The notes under the pieces: model-generated | What the model was told of the DNA's origin: nothing | The model's database searches: none | The model's input: the letters and a program-made list of their open reading frames with translations, nothing else | Assembly: GCA_027062985.1 (NCBI GenBank) | Contig: JAMOSR010000086.1 | Span: 1-6,246 of the forward strand | Length of the DNA stretch: 6,246 bases | Origin: Nautiliaceae bacterium | GTDB lineage: Bacteria > Campylobacterota > Campylobacteria > Campylobacterales > Nautiliaceae | Direction of reading: 5' to 3' | Program-made: the position numbers and the translations under genes | In this document: one piece after another, positions 1 through 6,134 of the stretch | How the letters are laid out: every line of letters begins with the position of its first letter | How positions within the stretch are numbered: the first letter of the stretch is position 1

Positions 1-1022
1 TTTGTTGAAATTGTTTTGGTAACGCTGCCGTTGAATTCTTTTAGGGATAATGGGGAAATGGTGTAATTACTGTCTGCTATTATTGTAAATTCTTCTTTTA
101 ACTCTCCGCATAGGTTTTCATTTTTTATAAAAGTTTTTATTTTCGGTTTTTCTTTATATACGGTTGCGTTTGGTATGTTTAAATTAAAATCGGGAAGGTT
201 ATAAAAGTCTCCGCATCCTTTAAGCGTTAAGACGGCTTTATTGGGTTCGTTTGCTTTTACCTCTTTTTTTGCTTTTATATTTATATGAAAATCTCCAAAA
301 ACGCTGTTTTGAGGAATTGATTTTACTTTTAGCATTACGGAATTTGAATATATAGGGGTGTATCTGATGCTTGAAATATTAAAAAACGGGTCGTTGAACG
401 GGTTTGTTTTTACGATTTTACCTATTTGGGCGGTTATCGGTCCTATTTTATATTCACCTGTTTTTTGAGGAATTATTAAAAATTTATATATTATTCCGTT
501 TTGAATGTTTTTTTGAGCAATGTTTTTGACTATAAAATTTGGAATTTCAGGTTTTTGTATTCTTATGGAATCAGCCGGTTTTTTCTGAATAAATTTTAAT
601 GTTAATATTGCGTTTTCCCCAATGAAAAGCTCTTTTTTTGAAACGTTTAAATCTATTTCAAAATCGCCTTTTGTCTGTTTTGGTTCGGTAACGGTAATTT
701 TTAAGGGTTTTGTTTTATAGGTTTTTCCGTCTACGATAATTTTAAAAGGGGGCAGGGTAAAGCTTTTTGTAGGGATAATTATAAAAGTTTTTGAAACGCT
801 TTCTTGCATTTCTCCGTTTATTATCGTTATATTGTTTGTAGTTGAGGTACCTATTACATTAAATCCCGCTATATTGGAAATATTCGGAAATTCTATATTT
901 TTTCCTTTAGCGGTTATTGTGATTATAAGCTCTTCGTTTGTATTTAAATTTGTTTTGTTTACCTTTAAATTTACAACGGCCGCAAAAATAAACATAGGCA
1001 TCAACAGTAAAAGTTTTTTCAT
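1..1022 (-). CDS. batD: BatD family protein, 3' end outside window (partial)
   Basis: This is the N-terminal 340 codons of a BatD-type (oxygen tolerance family) exported protein; the stop lies beyond the left edge. The start is an ATG with AAGGAG six bases upstream (1029-1034), and it shares one base with the batC stop (TAATG). Residues 1-15 form a short signal peptide (MKKLLLLMPMFIFAA). The rest is beta-rich repeated modules typical of BatD. The first, about residues 16-112, has the family-like stretches NVIGTSTTNNITIING and TLPPFKIIVDGK. A second starts near 120 and includes ELFIGENAILTLKF. A third, near the end, contains LTLKGCGDFYNLPDF, where many BatD proteins have a G-x-G-N pattern. Family knowledge puts it in the periplasm, anchored by a C-terminal helix that is not visible here. 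It is the last operon gene seen and probably works with BatA-C at the membrane. The assignment is firm from context and module style; the client is unknown. Confidence 0.85.
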   Translation of the reverse strand, partial: MKKLLLLMPMFIFAAVVNLKVNKTNLNTNEELIITITAKGKNIEFPNISNIAGFNVIGTSTTNNITIINGEMQESVSKTFIIIPTKSFTLPPFKIIVDGKTYKTKPLKITVTEPKQTKGDFEIDLNVSKKELFIGENAILTLKFIQKKPADSIRIQKPEIPNFIVKNIAQKNIQNGIIYKFLIIPQKTGEYKIGPITAQIGKIVKTNPFNDPFFNISSIRYTPIYSNSVMLKVKSIPQNSVFGDFHINIKAKKEVKANEPNKAVLTLKGCGDFYNLPDFNLNIPNATVYKEKPKIKTFIKNENLCGELKEEFTIIADSNYTISPLSLKEFNGSVTKTIST

Positions 1023-1768
1023 TATTCGCTCCTTAGTGGTATCATAAGTGTATTAAAATTTAGATTTTCAAGCTGTTTTTTATAAAATTTAAGTCGTATG
1101 TCTTTTGTTTTATTAGATTCTTTTTTTATTGCAGGCTGGGATTTGAATTTTTTTAATTTTTCTTTATACGGTGTTTTGTTTTGTAAAGGCTTTTGCTTTT
1201 TTTTGTTTGAATGTTTGTGTTGTTTTTTTTCCTTATTTGACTGTTTTATTTTGTCTTCGTTTTTTTTATCGTTAGATTTTTTTTGTTTCTCTTTTTGCTG
1301 TTTTTTTTGAAATTTTTCTTTGTTGTTTTGCTGTTTTTTTTCTTTATTTTGTTTTTTTCTTTTTTTATTTTCTTTTTGTTTTTGCTTTTGTTTTTTTAAA
1401 AGTCGTTCAAGTAGTTTTAAATTATATAATGCGTCTTTGTCTTTTTTTATTTTAAGGGCTTCTTTATAAAGTTTTATGGCTTTTTCATAATTTTTCATAT
1501 AAGCGTATGCGTTTGCCATATTGTAAAGTTTAGAAAATCTCAGTGTCGGGTCTTTTATTTTCGAATATAACTCTATTGCTTTTTCATATTGTTTTGCTTT
1601 ATAATAACTGTTTGCGGCATTAAAAATGCCTTTATCGGATTTTATTTTTAAATATTCTTTGGCCGCTTTTATATATTCTTTGTTTTTAAAATATTCGTCA
1701 GCTTTTTTTATATGAAAATATTCAAAAGCGAAAAGAGGAATAAAAATAAAAATAATTAAATATTTCAA
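1022..1768 (-). CDS. batC: BatC-like TPR protein with long Lys/Gln-rich tail
   Basis: A 248-residue exported or membrane-tethered TPR protein. It starts with TTG, not ATG; the choice is supported by AAGGAG six bases upstream (1775-1780), a 4-nt TTGA overlap with the batB stop, and an immediate hydrophobic signal segment (MKYLIIFIFIPLFAF). Residues about 18-115 make three TPR-like helical pairs: ADEYFKNKEYIKAAKEYLKI, then GIFNAANSYYKAKQYEKAIELY, then LYNMANAYAYMKNYEKAIKLY. Residues about 125-195 are low complexity, dominated by Lys with Gln, Asn and Glu, and are probably disordered and strongly basic. The C-terminus keeps a short ordered element ending NTLMIPL, which resembles the conserved tail of BatC-like proteins. 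TPRs usually hold protein partners, so a scaffold role for BatA/BatB/BatD at the periplasmic face is the likely job. Identity rests on TPR plus position between batB and batD. Confidence 0.85.
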   Translation of the reverse strand: MKYLIIFIFIPLFAFEYFHIKKADEYFKNKEYIKAAKEYLKIKSDKGIFNAANSYYKAKQYEKAIELYSKIKDPTLRFSKLYNMANAYAYMKNYEKAIKLYKEALKIKKDKDALYNLKLLERLLKKQKQKQKENKKRKKQNKEKKQQNNKEKFQKKQQKEKQKKSNDKKNEDKIKQSNKEKKQHKHSNKKKQKPLQNKTPYKEKLKKFKSQPAIKKESNKTKDIRLKFYKKQLENLNFNTLMIPLRSE

Positions 1769-2574
1769 TTTTTTCTCCTTAACGAAAAACTGCCTATAAA
1801 AAAGAGCAAAATACCAAAAGCCAAAGGATAATAAAACAGTTCCTTTTGATTTGTTATGGTAATTTCTTTGGATTTGCTTATTTTTTGTATTTTTTTTGAT
1901 ATCTGGTCTATATCTTTTGATGAATAGGTAAATACTATTCCGTTTTTTTGAGGAATGGAAATTCCATTTACTGTTTTACATGGTTTTAATGCCGTTATAT
2001 AAGATATGTCTGCATTTTCAAACCCTCTATCGGATATAGTAACGATTATTGGGTGTTTTGCAAGTTTTTGGGCGGCTTTGAAAGCTTTTTGAAAGTTGGC
2101 TCTTTCTTTAAAAAGGTTTTGTTTATTGACGTGTTTTAAAAGGTATATTATCGAATTATAATCAGTACTCGGAGGGGAAATTAAATAAGGTTTTTCTTTG
2201 ACAAGTAAAAGAGCGATGTTTTGATAATTTAGTTTTTTAAAAAGACTCTTAAGTTTTTCCACTGCCGCTTCAAATCTGTTTGGATATATATCCTGACATT
2301 TCATTTCACTCCCGGCGCTTAAAAGAATAATTATATCGGATGACGAAATTCTTAATTTTGTTTTTTCAATTCCGCTAACAGGCCTTGCCAGAGCGATTAC
2401 CAAAAAAAAGTAGGATATTATAAATACGTAAAATCTCTTTTTTTTGTCAAATCCGTATTTTATGATTATTTTATTTAAAATTTCTTTTTTAAAAGGCAGT
2501 TTTGAATTTTTTAAAAAAAATAAAAACGGTATTGCCAAAAGAGCCAAAAAAGCGTAAGGAGCTAAAAATTCCAT
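1765..2574 (-). CDS. batB: BatB-like von Willebrand A membrane protein with degenerate MIDAS
   Basis: A 269-residue membrane protein, shorter than the roughly 320 residues usual for BatB. The start is ATG with AGGAG six bases upstream (2581-2585), overlapping the end of batA by 13 nt. Helices are predicted at about 5-21 and 47-64, then a VWA-like domain at about 79-225, then a C-terminal helix at about 248-265 followed by RRKN. The domain frame is BatB-like: SSDIIILLSAG, then the DIYPNRFEAA stretch matching the usual D-x-x-P-x-R-L-E-x-A, then LISPPSTDYNSIIYLL. However, where the metal-binding D-x-S-x-S is expected, the residues are S86-A-G-S-E90. The usual T of the second MIDAS loop is also not evident (ERANFQKAF). 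D182 of the ISDRG loop remains. I infer it binds no metal in the standard way and acts as a structural partner of BatA. Its place directly after batA and before batC supports the name. Confidence 0.85.
   Translation of the reverse strand: MEFLAPYAFLALLAIPFLFFLKNSKLPFKKEILNKIIIKYGFDKKKRFYVFIISYFFLVIALARPVSGIEKTKLRISSSDIIILLSAGSEMKCQDIYPNRFEAAVEKLKSLFKKLNYQNIALLLVKEKPYLISPPSTDYNSIIYLLKHVNKQNLFKERANFQKAFKAAQKLAKHPIIVTISDRGFENADISYITALKPCKTVNGISIPQKNGIVFTYSSKDIDQISKKIQKISKSKEITITNQKELFYYPLAFGILLFFIGSFSLRRKN
1775..1780 (-). promoter_or_regulatory. Ribosome binding site that fixes the TTG start of batC
   Basis: AAGGAG on the minus strand, six bases before TTG at 1768-1766. It lies inside the last codons of batB. 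No ATG stands near a comparable site, so this motif decides the non-ATG start. Confidence 0.75.
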
Positions 2575-3437
2575 ATATGTCTCCTGTATTTAGCCAGAAA
2601 AATCAAAAATAAAATTAAAGCCGCAGATAAAGGATATTGAAAATAATATTTTTTTAAAACTGTCACTTCCCCTTTTATATCCGATTTTTCCAGTTTATTT
2701 ATTGTTTCGAAAACTTTTTTAAGTTCTTTTTTATTTTTTATATAAAAGAACTTTCCGTTTGTTTCTTTTGATATTGTCTGTAGTATTTGAAAATCCACAT
2801 CCGGTCCTATTCCTATGGTGTATACTTTTATATTCTCTTTTTTTAGTTTTTTTAAGACTACATCAAGGGGGGTAATGCTTGAATTATCCTGACCGTCCGT
2901 TATCAAGATTATGATTTTATTTTTTGCCTGTGAATTTTTAAAAAGATTTGAAGATAGAAAAAGAGCGTCATACATAGCTGTTCTGCCTCCTGCAATACTT
3001 ACAAAAACCCTTTCAAGAATCTCTTTAAAAATTTTTTTGTCATATGTAAGGGGTGAGGCGATATAGGCTATATTTCCGAAAATAACAAGTCCTAATCTGT
3101 CATTTTTTCTTTTTTGTGCAAATTGGGCGATAATGGCTTTTGCGTTTTCAAGTTTGTTAAATTCGGCCATAGAACCGCTCGTATCCAAAACAGTTACTAT
3201 ATCATATCCTTTTTTGTGTTGATTGGATAAAATTTCGCTTTTAATAGGGGAAGCTAGAGATATTGATACTAAAATTATGATAAGTGTTTCAAGCAGGGAA
3301 AATCTGTGTTTTATGTTTAAGAAAAAATCGGCGTTTGGAAATATTATTCCTTCCGTTTTGGGAGGACATAATATTTTACATATTAAAAACATTATTATAA
3401 TGAATAACGCAAAGGGATGTTCAAATGACCAGGTCAC
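2562..3437 (-). CDS. batA: BatA-like von Willebrand A membrane protein, intact MIDAS
   Basis: A 291-residue VWA protein anchored by hydrophobic segments at about 8-24, 47-66 and 267-284, with the VWA domain at about 77-250 between the second and third. All parts of the metal ion-dependent adhesion site are present: D85-T-S-G-S89 in YDIVTVLDTSGSM, T153 in GGRTAMYDALF, and D181 in LITDGQDN. It should therefore bind Mg2+ or a similar divalent ion and a partner carboxylate. The start is GTG, in a GTGA overlap with the preceding gene's stop, with AAGGA seven bases upstream. The family works with a MoxR ATPase, and in Bat operons it pairs with BatB. BatA is somewhat shorter than typical homologues (about 320-335). 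It is the only VWA-type protein in this operon with a canonical metal site, so it is likely the active ligand-binding subunit. Confidence 0.92.
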   Translation of the reverse strand: MTWSFEHPFALFIIIMFLICKILCPPKTEGIIFPNADFFLNIKHRFSLLETLIIILVSISLASPIKSEILSNQHKKGYDIVTVLDTSGSMAEFNKLENAKAIIAQFAQKRKNDRLGLVIFGNIAYIASPLTYDKKIFKEILERVFVSIAGGRTAMYDALFLSSNLFKNSQAKNKIIILITDGQDNSSITPLDVVLKKLKKENIKVYTIGIGPDVDFQILQTISKETNGKFFYIKNKKELKKVFETINKLEKSDIKGEVTVLKKYYFQYPLSAALILFLIFLAKYRRHIWNF

Positions 3438-3802
3438 TTTAAGGTCCTTATGAATTTTTCTATTTTTTCTTTTATTTCTTTATCTAACGGAGGGACTTGA
3501 GGTCTGTATTTATATTTTTCAAGTTCTTTTTCGATTTCCTCAAAAAGTTTTTCGTTTTCTTCGTTTACAAACATTCTGCCTAGTGTTGTAAATTCATACG
3601 CCGTTTTTTTAGCATCCTCAAACGGCAGGTTTGTTAGTTTTTTAATTAACGCTTTTTTATAATCTTTTTTTCTGTTGCTATAAAGTTTATAACCTAAAAA
3701 AATTAGAAAAATAAAAATAGCGGTTATAAAAACCAGAAACATATACCATTGCCAGTCTATTATCACTACATTCGGTTTTATGTCTTTTAAAGGAAGATTC
3801 AT
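3434..3802 (-). CDS. Small DUF4381-like membrane protein of the MoxR-VWA operon
   Basis: A 122-residue protein with one membrane helix at about 18-40 (WYMFLVFITAIFIFLIFLGY). A charged cytoplasmic helical region follows, about 42-122, rich in Lys and Glu. The short leader MNLPLKDIKPN resembles the L-x-D-I opening of DUF4381 proteins, which sit between DUF58 and batA in many MoxR-Bat operons. It is shorter than the roughly 150-170 residues common in that family. The start ATG lies in an ATGA overlap with the DUF58 stop and has GGAG eight bases upstream (3811-3814). No catalytic residues are visible. Family knowledge gives no defined biochemical role. I infer a membrane adaptor that links the soluble MoxR/DUF58 pair to BatA/BatB. 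The family call rests mainly on position and topology. Confidence 0.7.
   Translation of the reverse strand: MNLPLKDIKPNVVIIDWQWYMFLVFITAIFIFLIFLGYKLYSNRKKDYKKALIKKLTNLPFEDAKKTAYEFTTLGRMFVNEENEKLFEEIEKELEKYKYRPQVPPLDKEIKEKIEKFIRTLK
3445..3449 (-). promoter_or_regulatory. Ribosome binding site that fixes the GTG start of batA
   Basis: AAGGA on the minus strand, seven bases before GTG at 3437-3435, inside the end of the preceding gene. It sits in a 9-bp palindrome, AAGGTCCTT on the plus strand (3441-3449, central base unpaired), which may be chance. Confidence 0.65.
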
Positions 3803-4599
3803 TTTACCAGCTCCGTTAATTTAAAAAAAGGGTCTTCATTTGTATAAATTTTTGTAAATTTTATTTTTTCTTTTTTTAGGTATCGGATAAATTCCAAATC
3901 TTTTTCTTTTATCTTTTTTTTGTATTCTTTTATACTCTCTTTTGATAAAAAGGTGTGTATCTTTTTTAAGTTTAGAGGGTCTATAAGTTCTATTTCTCCA
4001 AGCTCTTTAGGATTTTCTTCAAATCTGTCCCTTATCCATATTAAAAAAGTTTCGTGTTTAAGTCTTTTTATAGGAGGATGGGAATAAAAATCACCTATTA
4101 AAAATAGTATGGATTTTTTAAATTTATTAAGATAGTCAATAAACGAAAAGTCATATTCTTTTTTTAAGTACTCAAAAGAGGCCGTTTTTTCTATTAAAAC
4201 TGGTATGGATTTAATATTTTTTGTAGGTTTTGAATGAAAAATGGGCTTTTTTTCGTAAATTATTAAAGACGCTTTATCGTCATATTTTACTGCGCTAAAT
4301 CCTAAAATAGCGACTATTTCCGCTATAAGGTCTGTTTTTAGCCTGTAAGAGCCGAAATGCAAAGAGCCGTTGGCGAGTATGCAGATTAATATGTTAAGCT
4401 CTCTGTCTTCTTCAAATTCTTTTACGAAAGGTTTTTGAAATTTGGCGCTTATTTTCCAGTCTATTTTTTTAGCGTCTTCTCCGTATACGTATTCTCTAAG
4501 CTCTTTAAAATCTAATCCGTTTCCTTTAAAAGCGGAAGAGTGTCTTCCTATTAAACTGCCAAAAACCTTCTTTTTCGTTTTTAAAATTAAAGTCTTCAT
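3799..4599 (-). CDS. DUF58 family protein, partner of MoxR ATPase
   Basis: A 266-residue DUF58 protein with no membrane segment. The family signature is complete near the N-terminus, residues 18-69: GRHSSAFKGNGLDFKELREY, then GEDAKKIDWKISAK, then VKEFEEDREL. A VWA-like fold follows. Where many DUF58 proteins have D-x-S-x-S, this one reads L75-A-N-G-S79 (CILANGSLHFGS), so the first metal-site aspartate is missing. DUF58 proteins are normally encoded next to moxR and are thought to couple the ATPase to membrane VWA proteins; that role is family-based inference. The ATG sits in an ATGA overlap with the moxR stop, and I see no Shine-Dalgarno motif in the preceding 20 bases, so translation probably depends on ribosomes finishing moxR. 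At 266 residues it is a short form of the family. Confidence 0.92.
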   Translation of the reverse strand: MKTLILKTKKKVFGSLIGRHSSAFKGNGLDFKELREYVYGEDAKKIDWKISAKFQKPFVKEFEEDRELNILICILANGSLHFGSYRLKTDLIAEIVAILGFSAVKYDDKASLIIYEKKPIFHSKPTKNIKSIPVLIEKTASFEYLKKEYDFSFIDYLNKFKKSILFLIGDFYSHPPIKRLKHETFLIWIRDRFEENPKELGEIELIDPLNLKKIHTFLSKESIKEYKKKIKEKDLEFIRYLKKEKIKFTKIYTNEDPFFKLTELVK

Positions 4600-5522
4600 G
4601 GAATAGGAATTGTTTCTAATATTTTTTTAATAACGTAATCGGTTGTTATTTCATCCGCTTCGGCTTTATAATTTAAAATTATTCTATGTCTTAATACTTC
4701 GGGAGCTATTTCTATAATATCAAGAGGCGTTACGTAATTTTTGTTTTTTATCATAGCATTTGCCTTGCTGGCTTCTACAAGGGAGATAGTAGCCCTTGGA
4801 CTTGCACCAAATTCTATATACTCTTTTAATTCTTCAGAAGGATTTCTCGTAAAGTGTACTATAGTGGCTATATATTTTATAAGTTCTTCATCTATATGAA
4901 TTAACTTTTGTTTTTTTTGAAGTTCCAAAAGCTCTTCTTGGTTTAAAATGGTTTTTATTTCAGGTTTTGAATTTAACATATGAATAATTTTTACTTCCTC
5001 TTCTATTGAATTATAACCCACTATTGCTTTTAGCATAAATCTGTCCAGCTGGGCTTCCGGAAGGGGGTAGGTGCCTTCTTGTTCGATGGGGTTTTGAGTG
5101 GCTAAAACCATAAAAGGAGAGGGTAGTTTAAAAGTGGTGTCTGAAATGGTAACCTGCCTTTCCTGCATTGCTTCTAAAAGAGCGCTTTGAACTTTTGCGG
5201 GGGCCCTGTTGATTTCATCCGCTAAAACCAGGTTGGCGAATATAGGCCCTTTTTTTATTTGAAATTCGTTTGTTTTAGGATTGTAAATTTCAACTCCCGT
5301 AATGTCGCTTGGCAGTAAATCCGGAGTAAACTGTATTCTGTTAAAATCTAAATCACAAACCTTTGCGAGTGTTTTTATAGCCGTTGTTTTTGCAACGCCG
5401 GGTACTCCCTCTATTAAAATATGACCGTTTGCCAAAAGCGCTATTAACATAGAGTCTATAAGTTTTTCATGTCCTATTATTATCTTTTGTATCTCTTTTT
5501 TTATAAGTTGAATTTTGTCCAT
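4596..5522 (-). CDS. moxR: MoxR-type AAA+ ATPase
   Basis: A 308-residue cytoplasmic AAA+ ATPase of the MoxR family, full length for the group. Walker A is GVPGVAKT at 39-46. Walker B is LVLADEIN at 98-105, with D102 and E103 for Mg2+ and hydrolysis. Sensor 1 is LATQNP at 140-145. The arginine finger region is EAQLDRF (R161). Sensor 2 is GASPRA at 239-244 (R243). The family stretch QFTPDLLPSDITGVEIY is at 64-80. It should form a hexameric ring that uses ATP to remodel or load VWA-domain proteins, here most likely BatA and possibly BatB. It leads the operon. The ATG has an AAAAGG site seven bases upstream, and a TATAAT box lies about 27 bases upstream. The neighbouring DUF58 and VWA genes match the usual MoxR neighbourhood. 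The broad call is nearly certain; the client is not known. Confidence 0.96.
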   Translation of the reverse strand: MDKIQLIKKEIQKIIIGHEKLIDSMLIALLANGHILIEGVPGVAKTTAIKTLAKVCDLDFNRIQFTPDLLPSDITGVEIYNPKTNEFQIKKGPIFANLVLADEINRAPAKVQSALLEAMQERQVTISDTTFKLPSPFMVLATQNPIEQEGTYPLPEAQLDRFMLKAIVGYNSIEEEVKIIHMLNSKPEIKTILNQEELLELQKKQKLIHIDEELIKYIATIVHFTRNPSEELKEYIEFGASPRATISLVEASKANAMIKNKNYVTPLDIIEIAPEVLRHRIILNYKAEADEITTDYVIKKILETIPIP

Positions 5523-5548
5523 ATCTTAGGCCTTTTATTATTTGGAAA

Positions 5549-5554
5549 ATTATA
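5549..5554 (-). promoter_or_regulatory. Candidate -10 box for the moxR-bat operon
   Basis: A perfect TATAAT reads on the minus strand, placing a transcription start near 5542 and giving a leader of about 20 nt before the moxR ATG. The -35 position (about 5572-5577) shows no good match, only an AT-rich tract. Weak -35 boxes are common in Campylobacterota sigma70 promoters. It is the only good -10 box I see between moxR and the divergent tRNA promoter. Confidence 0.55.
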
Positions 5555-5561
5555 AAACTCT

Positions 5562-5582
5562 TTAATTAATTAAGAATTAATT
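5562..5582. repeat. AT-only tandem palindromes between divergent promoters
   Basis: Two copies of the self-complementary octamer AATTAATT (5564-5571 and 5575-5582) are set 11 bp apart, about one helical turn. The first lies within a perfect 12-bp palindrome, TTAATTAATTAA (5562-5573). The block covers the -35 region of the moxR promoter. It could be an operator or a curved-DNA element. In DNA this AT-rich, chance is a serious alternative. Confidence 0.35.
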
Positions 5583-5612
5583 GATTTTTTTTATTTTATG
5601 ACTCAAAAACCC

Positions 5613-5641
5613 TTGACTTAAAAAATTTTTTTCTTTATAAT
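5613..5641 (+). promoter_or_regulatory. Sigma70 promoter of the tRNA operon
   Basis: TTGACT (-35, 5613-5618) and TATAAT (-10, 5636-5641) are separated by exactly 17 bp. This is close to the full consensus, as expected for a stable-RNA promoter. Transcription should start near 5648, about 25 nt before the first mature tRNA base. The spacer is almost all A and T. Confidence 0.85.
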
Positions 5642-5649
5642 TTCACCCA

Positions 5650-5666
5650 CACAACAAAGAGTTGTG
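5650..5666 (+). other. Leader stem-loop before tRNA-Lys
   Basis: CACAAC (5650-5655) pairs with GTTGTG (5661-5666) around an AAAGA loop. The hairpin would lie at the very 5' end of the primary transcript, six bases before tRNA-Lys. It may protect or mark the leader for processing; that is inference. Confidence 0.5.
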
Positions 5667-5672
5667 AGAGAA

Positions 5673-5748
5673 GACCCGTTAGCTCAGTCGGTAGAGCATC
5701 TGCCTTTTAAGCAGAGGGCCGCTGGTTCGAATCCAGCACGGGTCACCA
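5673..5748 (+). tRNA. tRNA-Lys (anticodon TTT)
   Basis: A 76-nt tRNA with encoded CCA. The acceptor arm GACCCGT pairs fully with ACGGGTC (5738-5744), followed by discriminator A and CCA. The D-arm region is AGCTCAGTCGGTAGAGC. The anticodon stem TCTGC/GCAGA closes the loop CTTTTAA, with anticodon TTT at 5706-5708. The T arm contains GGTTCGAATCC. It is the first gene of the four-tRNA operon and reads the abundant AAA codons. Confidence 0.97.
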
Positions 5749-5751
5749 TCT

Positions 5752-5827
5752 GTCCCCATCGTCTAGTGGTCTAGGATACCGCCCTTTCACGGCGGCGACA
5801 CGGGTTCGAATCCCGTTGGGGACGCCA
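5752..5827 (+). tRNA. tRNA-Glu (anticodon TTC)
   Basis: A 76-nt tRNA beginning three bases after tRNA-Lys. The acceptor GTCCCCA pairs with TGGGGAC, then discriminator G and encoded CCA. The anticodon stem CCGCC/GGCGG holds the loop CTTTCAC, with TTC at 5786-5788. The T arm has GGGTTCGAATCCC. Confidence 0.97.
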
Positions 5828-5830
5828 CTT

Positions 5831-5908
<78 letters not shown>

Positions 5909-5984
5909 GGTCGCTTAGCTCAGCTGGGAGAGCACCAGCCTTACAAGCTGGGGGTCGCAGGTTCGAGCCCTGCAGCGACCACCA
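5909..5984 (+). tRNA. tRNA-Val (anticodon TAC)
   Basis: A 76-nt tRNA separated from tRNA-Asp by one base. The acceptor GGTCGCT pairs with AGCGACC (5974-5980), then discriminator A and encoded CCA. The anticodon stem CCAGC/GCTGG holds the loop CTTACAA, with TAC at 5942-5944. The T arm has GCAGGTTCGAGCCCTGC. It is the last tRNA in the cluster. Confidence 0.97.
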
Positions 5985-5998
5985 TTTGCTATACAAAT

Positions 5999-6011
5999 AG
6001 TGACAGTCACT
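5999..6011 (+). other. Perfect 13-bp palindrome after tRNA-Val
   Basis: AGTGACAGTCACT is perfectly self-complementary around a central A, 14 bases past the CCA of tRNA-Val. As RNA it would fold into a 5-bp stem with a CAG loop. It is followed by only TTTAAG, so it is a poor intrinsic terminator. It could equally be a trailer processing or stability hairpin, or a DNA operator site. Confidence 0.4.
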
Positions 6012-6023
6012 TTAAGATAACAT

Positions 6024-6134
6024 ATGAAAAATATTATAATCTGTCCAAAATGTAAAACTCCCAATAAAATTAATAAAATTCCCAAAAATTTTTTTGATAT
6101 CTTGGTTGATACAAAAATTGTTTGCACTTTTTAG
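6024..6134 (+). CDS. Possible 36-residue CxxC microprotein (unrecognised)
   Basis: A short ORF from ATG to TAG translates to MKNIIICPKCKTPNKI, then NKIPKNFFDI, then LVDTKIVCTF. The start resembles a zinc-ribbon half (C-P-x-C followed by N-K-I), as at the N-terminus of thioredoxin-2-type or MJ0042-type zinc fingers. The second Cys pair is missing: only one further Cys, C34, comes before the stop. It could therefore be a real small metal-binding peptide, a decayed gene start, or chance. The ribosome binding site is weak (AAGA at 6014-6017). The base composition is that of the flanking non-coding DNA. I do not assign a function. Confidence 0.3.
   Translation: MKNIIICPKCKTPNKINKIPKNFFDILVDTKIVCTF

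Noticed and set aside
832..1047. Plus-strand open frame antisense to the start of batD.
   Set aside because: It lies opposite a well-supported signal peptide, start codon and ribosome binding site on the minus strand.
1098..1310. Plus-strand open frame of Phe, Cys and Leu antisense to batC.
   Set aside because: It is the complement of the Lys-rich A-runs of batC and has no start signals. Its hydrophobic look comes from the T-rich complement.
3223..3453. Plus-strand open frame antisense to the N-terminal half of batA.
   Set aside because: It is opposite the membrane helices and lacks a ribosome binding site. The batA frame has full VWA motifs.
6080..6096. AAAAATTTTTTT tract as a terminator of the tRNA operon.
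   Set aside because: It is an A/T-only palindrome with no GC-containing stem, so it does not meet the form of an intrinsic terminator.
5915..6127. Minus-strand open frame ending in RCRARTCDPQLVRLV over tRNA-Val.
   Set aside because: The C-terminal part is antisense tRNA translated, another common annotation artefact. The N-terminal part lacks a ribosome binding site and resembles no family I know.
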